Origin: Rotaria sp. Silwood1
Lineage: Eukaryota > Rotifera > Eurotatoria > Philodinida > Philodinidae
Length of the DNA: 64,000 nt
Assembly (NCBI GenBank): GCA_905250075.1
Contig: CAJNOP010000058.1
Span: 651,257-715,256 of the forward strand
Direction of reading: 5' to 3'
Shown: piece by piece, positions 57,901 to 64,000 of the stretch
Layout of the letters: every line of letters starts with the position of its first letter
Position numbering within the stretch: position 1 is the stretch's first letter
Translations under genes and position numbers: made by a program
Notes under the pieces: generated by a model
The model's database searches: none
Seen by the model: the letters and a program-made list of their open reading frames with translations, nothing else
Told to the model about the DNA's origin: nothing

Positions 57901-58934
57901 ACTGCTCTATATTATAATTCTTTACTCTATTATTTGAAAAATTGAAAATCTTATGAAATACATTGAATACTACATGCACTGACATATTTACATACGTCAA
58001 ATGTTTGAAAATATGATGGAATTTCTATTCGAATGATCTTATAAAAGTCTTAAAATGTTGTTCTCATCAAGTGGAAAAAATGCGATTCCATTATTTCCAA
58101 GTAGGAGTGAAGTACGATACTTAACGCACTTAATAACACTTTACTTGTACTTGGAAGTACTGAAGCCATGCATTTCCTCTTATGTTCTTATCTAAGATTC
58201 ATATGACCTTTTTTATTACAGTTACAGGAAAAACGCATTTTATCATCGTTAGGTTTCTTGTCATTATGACATTGATGATCAATATCATATTGTAGGAATG
58301 TGGCCATGAGAAAATACATCGTTCTACTCCTACGGTTTTTTTCTTTGTCGTATTTCTATAATATTCACCAGAAAATTATTTATTGATACTTCAAAATAGA
58401 TGATCAACAAAATGAATCGATCGTTCGAACTTGTTGAACTTTTCTTTTCTTTTTTTTCGATATTTAATATAATTCGTTTATTAGATCACTGATACATTGC
58501 AACAAGAACGTGATCGTCTATCAGAAATAATTCGACAAGAATTTGCAGATCGTCTTGTATTAACAGAAGAAGAAAATCGTCGAATAAAAGGTGAAATAGC
58601 AGAATTACGTGCTCGACAACAATTAGAATTAGAAAAGAAAAAAGAAGAAATTGAATTATTACAACAACAACAAGAAAAAGAATTAGAAACAATACATGAA
58701 AAGTAATCTTATTCTATTTATGACATAGATTAATTTTTATTTTTTGTTTTTTACTTAAGAATTAAACAAGCCATTGCAAAAAAAGATGAACAAGTACATG
58801 GATTACATATTCAATATGAAACTGTAGTTAAACGAGCTGAACATCTTGAAGGTTTATTAGCACAACAACGAAAATTAGTTGCAGCAGTACCGTCAAGTGG
58901 TAGTAATGTATTGAAAAAAGTACATCCGTCATGA
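51958..58934 (+). CDS. CEP131: Centrosomal protein of 131 kDa homolog
   Basis: Fourteen exons from 51958 to 58934, 1,085 residues in total, close to the known length of CEP131 (about 1,080). Phases close across every junction, for example 52216/52270, 52469/53538, 54478/55359, 55998/56224, 56774/56832, 57455/58485 and 58702/58760. The N-terminal half is Ser/Gln/Asn-rich with a CAA-coded poly-Gln run. The C-terminal half is a long coiled coil with near-signature CEP131 stretches: TKKIKELTVRGLEPEIQKLI, HEAELLASDERAAQRYIRMT, RIRDKYEAEFHELENSE, IRQEFADRL and KRAEHLEGLLAQQRK. CEP131 (AZI1) sits at centriolar satellites and the ciliary base and is needed for cilium formation, fitting a ciliated rotifer. 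Three introns exceed 850 bp. It is divergent from the RANBP3-like gene. Confidence 0.93.
52470..53537. other. Large intron 3 of CEP131
   Basis: Donor AAA|GTATGA and acceptor ATATTGTAG. No coding exon fits inside. Confidence 0.7.
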
Positions 58935-61041
58935 TGAACTTTGCACAGTTAACTGTTTGCCAGATAAATTAGAACAGTGTTTTTTGTTTTGTTTTGTTTT
59001 GTATTTTGATAAACTAATAACAGGAAATAAAATGAGTTTTTATTAATACAGAAATAAACAATCTTAATTAAGAAATATGAAAATATATTATTTGTTCGGA
59101 ATGGATTTGACAATGTGTGTTACATAACTAGATGTGCTTGTGTCTTTTCATTGGGTACTCATGAATAGTGTATATGAAAGTTCATCTGTTGCAAGTTGAT
59201 GGCTGTTGTAAACGAGAGTCAGACAATTGTGCGTGAAAAATTCCTCGTTAGAGAAGGAGTAGAGGGATCATAGTCACATAAACGAATTTAGAAGTTTATT
59301 AGAAACTTATTTGGTTACCTTTGGACATTTTCTGTTGAGAAAAATCAGATAGAAACATTTTCAAAAGAAAGGACGATCGCCTTCGTCTCATAAATTTCGC
59401 CATTGGAATACTTACTGATTTACAGAAATGAAAAAAATTGAATAACTTCTAATCTTAAACTGAATTCTGCTACTTGATTAATGAAATTTTCAAATAGTCA
59501 CTTGCGTCATTCTGTAGTAAACATTAAAAAATACTCTATTACTTAAACAAAATGGCTTTTCATATATTATCGATTGAAGAAATATTTTGAGAGTAGATTC
59601 ATTTAGGACGAAGAATATGATTGAAATACGAAACAGCATATCCGTCAATTTACGATTGTTCAAGATTGCCGGTATTTGAGCTTTTAGTATTCTATGATAA
59701 TTAAAATATCTCTTTATCGAATATCTCCTTTAAACTCTATTTAAATCCATCAAACTTGAATGATATCAAGAAACATAACAGCGTGGTAACGCGTTACGGA
59801 ATTTCATTTTTTCACATTGCAACACCTGTAACATCTCAATAATAAAAGCAAACTTTCTAAAATCTTTTTATCATAGATAAAGATCGCTGAGATCTATTAC
59901 CAGTAAAAATGTCATCGATTTCTGTCTAGCCATAGCCGAGTTATTCAACAAATGTTGGCCGTTACAGAATTTCAAAAAATAGAAATTTTTTTTAGGGTGA
60001 CCTGAGAGTTAAACATTTTACTACGTAATGAAGTGACATACAAATCAACGCTCTATATAAAAACTGTTCAGTATTCCATGAGCTTTCAGAATATTGATTC
60101 ATTTATTAGAAAGCATATAAATATATCAAATAAAAAACCATAAATACTGTCCGTTACGGAATTTCATCTTTTTTTTTCTGACGTTCTAATGAGGACGGTT
60201 TGGAATCTTAAAGTTTCAATTATCACGATGAAAACCCATCTCTCCTCATATTCACGAGTAGTACAAAGACAGTTCTATCGTTCAAGTATCTCAGTTTCAC
60301 CCTCACAACAGAATGACATTAAAATAGTCATCTATTTTTCGGACAAAAAAAGAAATATAACAGGATCAAAAAATCTCTTTTTAGACTCTTGTCGAAGAAA
60401 AAATACGGTTTATATCCCTAACCAACAAAATATTTCAGAGCTTGCAACATGTTTCATAATTTATCGATAGTAAACTTTTGATTTTGGAGAGAGTTTTCTT
60501 TATTTTTGTGAGTTGAAACCTTCCCCATGCGAGGGTGTTCGATGCATGGCCACGCTGAGATAAGGTACTTTATACTAATGATTAATTCAGCTCTTAATAA
60601 TAATAGATAAATAAATTAATTTTTCAAATCATCAACAAATATTTTGCAAACTTTAGAAAAAAGATTCTAAAAATCAACCAAAGAAAATGATTTCGATAAT
60701 GAAATAACATGACAACACTCACGTTTCATTAACGATATATAACATCCTTTATTTTTGTCTTATTTCCGTTCTAGCTGTCAAGAAAAGCGTAAAAGAAATT
60801 CTGCAATAATCTTTTTCGATATCATCATAAAATATCGTTATTGAATTTTAATTATTCAATCAATGATCATTGAACAGATGGAGTTGGTATACATACCTCC
60901 ATTACAATTTACCTATTTTTTTGATACTCAGATGAATGCAAGCGAGTCCATTAGATGACAAGAAAGATATTTATGGTGGAAGGAAATAGACAAAGCAATT
61001 ATATTAAGAATAGATTCGTTTTGGTTTTTTATTGAAGATTA
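58935..61041. other. Intergenic CEP131-BORA, nothing coding
   Basis: CEP131 3' region with an AATAAA word at about 59025. The word GTTACGGAATTTCAT recurs (about 59796, 59963 in variant form, and 60152). A hairpin CCATGC...GCATGG lies at about 60526-60551. The 93-codon frame at 60189-60470 has no domain or composition support. Confidence 0.5.
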
Positions 61042-62656
61042 ATGAAAGATTCATTATCATCATCGTCTATTTCCATGTTACGAGATGATACAAATTATAC
61101 ACAAGAACAAAAAACACCTAATTATAGATTAATATCAAATCCATTTGATCCACCAACATCAGTTCATCTTAAACAAAGACTTGCTAGTTTTAGTATTTTT
61201 AATGATGTTAGTTTATTTAATTTTTATTTTTACAAATTATACAAAAAAAAATTTTTTTTTTTTTTTTCTAGCAACAAGAAAATAAATCTGTTGTTGATGT
61301 TCTATCAATTGAACGTCGTGCTCAAATAAATCCACATCCATTAAGTGAACATATTGTTCAAATTGATACATCTGTCTTGTATGTATTTGTTATATTTTTA
61401 CTTAATTAGTATTTTACTTTTTTCTCATATTCAAAAAAAAAACAACAAAATATATATATATGTATACATAGTAATCAAGAAATGCGTGATCGATATCAAC
61501 GAGCATCCGATCATTTTTGTCAAACACAACTTGATTTACCTACACCTATAACAACAAATGAAATACCAAAAACGAAAAATCAATCATGGTCAAATAGTTC
61601 ATCAACAAGTTCAAATTCTTTACTTGATCAAACTCGAACTACGAGACATAGTATAAAACAAAAAAAGAAACGTCATAATTTAAATTAATTATGACTTTTT
61701 TTTTCTATTTATAGTGGGTTGTCAAACGCGTCTTTCTTTACCACCAGCAGCTGATCTTGATTCATTAATACAAAGTTTTGCTTCGAATAGTGATCAAGAT
61801 GATCCACCTATTGCTATATCAAATTCATCATTAAATATTTCTCAAATACGACGAAAATTATTTTCTGATGATGATGATTTACTTGATGAAACACCACCAA
61901 TAATACCACCTCGACGTTCATCTTCATTCGATGTAAATAATATTTTAGTTTAATATTATTTCATATGTTTATTGTTCTCTTTTTTTTGTTATATAGCCTG
62001 CACAACGTTCATCAAGTCCGAGTCAACAACAAAATCGAGAAAATCATCTATATCGACATAACAAACCATTAACACCTGATTGTTCTCCAATACCATTGAA
62101 AACTTCAACTAATTCAACGAAAAATTCTCGACAAGAATTTCTTGCATTTACTCCGGAATCAGGTTTGAGAACAAAACAAAAAAGACTTGATTAGGATAAT
62201 CAAAGAGATAACAGTTAAAATGAAAAGTTAATTTAGATCTCGTATGCAATGAATATCAATAGCATTCAATAAGTTTAAAAATCAAAATGCCAGAATCCTA
62301 GTTTTTCAATCTCGAGAGTAATATGTTAATATAGTTATTCAACAGTATCTTTTGATAAGATAGTCGAAAAAAAAAACAAATATTTATCTAGATATTTAAA
62401 CTTTATTATATTTAGAAGCTGTTGTAATGACTTCTGCATCTCGTCCAACACGTTATATATCACATCTTTCATCATCCGCTACAAATATGTCTATTGGTTC
62501 ACCTTTTATACATCCACCTCAAATGCCTAGTACGAAAAATACTTAACTGTTTTATATAACAAAAACAAAAAAATTATAATAATTTAATTTCTAGGTGATT
62601 ATGCTCGACAAGTACTTGATAATGCACTTGCTGATCTAATGGAATGTTCAATGTGA
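61042..62656 (+). CDS. BORA: Aurora kinase A activator Bora
   Basis: Seven exons: 61042-61206, 61272-61378, 61472-61671, 61715-61932, 61997-62162, 62416-62529 and 62595-62656, 343 residues, with phases closing to TGA. Family landmarks in order: NPFDPPTS near residue 32 (NPF-[DE]-x-P is the conserved start of Bora), VVDVLSIERRAQINPHPL (the WSIDQLAVINP region), LGCQTRLSLPPAADLDSLIQ and SQIRRKLFSDDDDLLDETP (the CQTLLSLP and LRRKLF boxes), and DCSPIPLK. Bora binds and activates Aurora A, and is phosphorylated by Cyclin-Cdk and Plk1 to set mitotic entry. The protein is shorter than vertebrate Bora (about 560 residues). SP and TP sites are present. Confidence 0.85.
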
Positions 62657-63667
62657 ATTTATGTATTGTGTATATGTCTAGACTTGAATTAATCGAATTC
62701 TAGTCATTTATTGTTTTTTGTTTTTCAATATGCCTTAGAAAATATACTTATAATTGTCCGATTTATTCGAATAGAATCATATAATATGAAAATTTTATCA
62801 GAAAAAATTTCAAGATTATAAAAGATATTGAGATAATCAAATTTAAATATAGTGGTTTCGACAACATTGAATTTGATACTATATATAGAGCAAACGTACG
62901 AAATCTAATCTATGTGCCATCAATATGTATTTGAGAAAAATTATTCAGCTATAGTAAAAGTTTTTCTTGTAGCAATACGAATATAAACTTTGTACATAAC
63001 TTCTTTGATTTATTTATTAACAAAAAATATCGAAACAACTTTTTTTTTTTTTATTGAACTATACTACGAATTATATTTTGAAATGAAAACTACTTCTATA
63101 AATTGATATTTTAGATGAATTTTTTTGTGAGGTCATTCTGTTAATCTGTGCGATTTATGTATGTATATGTTTCATTGAATGTAAATTAGAATCATCGATT
63201 TTAGGGCATTAGTAAAATACACTCTAAACAAATATATCAAAATGAAAAAAAAAATAGGTAACCCAAGTTGAGGAAACAATTTTTGATGCGTATTGTTGTC
63301 ACATTTTTGTAATCTTCAGAAAATATTTCTGATCAAATGCTTTATTAGATTTTTGTGTTAGACATTTCGTTCTTACTAAGAAAACACAAGATCGATGCAA
63401 AACGTTTGCTCGATCCGTTATATCAATTTCGTTGATTATTTGCTTTTACGAATATTGATTTATATTATTGAAATTTTTCTTTTATTTTGATTCTAAAAGA
63501 AAGATTTGCTTAATTAAAATCAATGTAAAATCTAAATTTATGTATCATCAAAAGAAAAAAAAAAACATGAAAACTAATGATGTTATGTTTAACAAAGAAG
63601 AAAAATTGATCGTTCATGAACATTTCTTTAATTAATGCAAGAATATAATCAATAGATAAGTTAGTTA
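62657..63667. other. Intergenic tail-to-tail spacer
   Basis: Lies between the 3' ends of BORA (plus) and the partial gene at the right edge (minus). AT-rich, no gene seen. Confidence 0.55.
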
Positions 63668-64000
63668 TTAATCAGATGAACAAAAACAATGTACATGTCG
63701 ATTTGAAGAATTTGTTCCATGTGCTATTGTACCCCAATCGACTAATTTAAGTAAACATTGACCTGGTTTACCTATTTCAATTAATAATTTCCATGGAGGT
63801 GTACATTCATATCCATTAGTAATTAATTTTATTGAATTTAATTTACTCATTGATGGATATTCAAGAAATATTTCACGTGCACTACAATTTATTATAAATA
63901 CAATTTCATCACCATCAAATATATTGAGTGTAGATACATATGGTTCTTTTCGACCAGCAATAACACGACGATCAATATTCCACCAACCATAAATTGATGA
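63668..64000 (-). CDS. C-terminal part of a SPRY-like domain protein (cut by window edge)
   Basis: The minus-strand frame is open from the right edge (64000) to a TAA at 63668-63670, so the start lies outside the window. It reads SSIYGWWNIDRRVIAGRKEP, TLNIFDGDEIVFIINCSARE, PPWKLLIEIGKPGQCLLKL and ends in a His/Cys-rich tail (SNRHVHCFCSSD). The pattern of strands with YGW, a DGD turn and a final hydrophobic strand resembles the second half of a SPRY/B30.2 domain, used for protein binding. The first Met in view (63850) is probably internal. Confidence is high that the frame is coding and moderate for the domain. Confidence 0.55.
   Translation of the reverse strand, partial: SSIYGWWNIDRRVIAGRKEPYVSTLNIFDGDEIVFIINCSAREIFLEYPSMSKLNSIKLITNGYECTPPWKLLIEIGKPGQCLLKLVDWGTIAHGTNSSNRHVHCFCSSD

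Noticed and set aside
60526-60551. Hairpin CCATGC...GCATGG resembling part of a small RNA
   Set aside because: No tRNA, 5S or spliced-leader features could be recognised around it.
1-64000. CRISPR arrays, bacterial operons, riboswitches or prophage
   Set aside because: Introns, LINE/LTR elements and animal genes show that this is eukaryotic DNA; repeats lack CRISPR spacing.

Overview
The window looks like an AT-rich animal chromosome, most probably from a bdelloid rotifer. The basis is mixed. Genes have many short GT-AG introns (about 45-110 bp). There is a NAD:arginine ADP-ribosyltransferase gene beside an FG-GAP repeat gene, two families that are abundant in bdelloids. Tracts rich in TGTGGG, the telomeric unit known from bdelloids, occur at four interstitial sites. 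Conserved animal genes (CEP131, BORA, RANBP3) mark ordinary euchromatin. The species assignment is inference; no marker gene settles it.

Layout. 0-9 kb: remains of a huntingtin-like gene (minus strand), a 267-aa two-helix membrane protein of unknown function, a tandem array of about 179-bp units that appears to derive from the neighbouring gene, and a small array built on GACTAGTC. 8.7-18.6 kb: a transposon complex. A BEN-like coiled-coil gene is split by a 1.65-kb element with CACTA-type ends. It is followed by a tnp2-type (CACTA/EnSpm) transposase pseudogene, which carries a 101-bp palindromic insertion and a 3.5-kb RTE-like LINE with a 12-bp target duplication in one intron. 18.6-23.4 kb: gene-poor DNA with a family of four double-hairpin elements and two GC-rich blocks. 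23.4-27.9 kb: FG-GAP repeat membrane protein and ADP-ribosyltransferase, same strand, 54 bp apart. 29.3-35.8 kb: a mariner-type miniature element, a 316-bp inverted-repeat element and a decayed Ty3/gypsy LTR retrotransposon. 35.8-41.4 kb: telomere-like foldback tracts and featureless AT-rich DNA.

41.4-64 kb is the conserved gene block: a protein with one clear and one possible alpha-crystallin domain (minus), a 110-aa ORF (plus), a 59-aa two-exon gene (minus), RANBP3-like (minus), CEP131 (plus, sharing a 347-bp divergent promoter with RANBP3), BORA (plus), and the 3' end of a gene with a SPRY-like domain (minus, cut by the window edge). Exon models for CEP131, BORA, RANBP3, the crystallin-domain gene, the ADP-ribosyltransferase and the FG-GAP gene were built by hand from splice sites, and the reading phases close exactly.

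The most interesting signals are the ADP-ribosyltransferase/FG-GAP pair with a possible trans-splice acceptor between them, the repeated G-rich-then-C-rich telomere-like foldbacks, the double-hairpin family with covarying stems, the exon-like satellite, and the nested CACTA-type insertion in a gene that may itself belong to a CACTA-type transposon.
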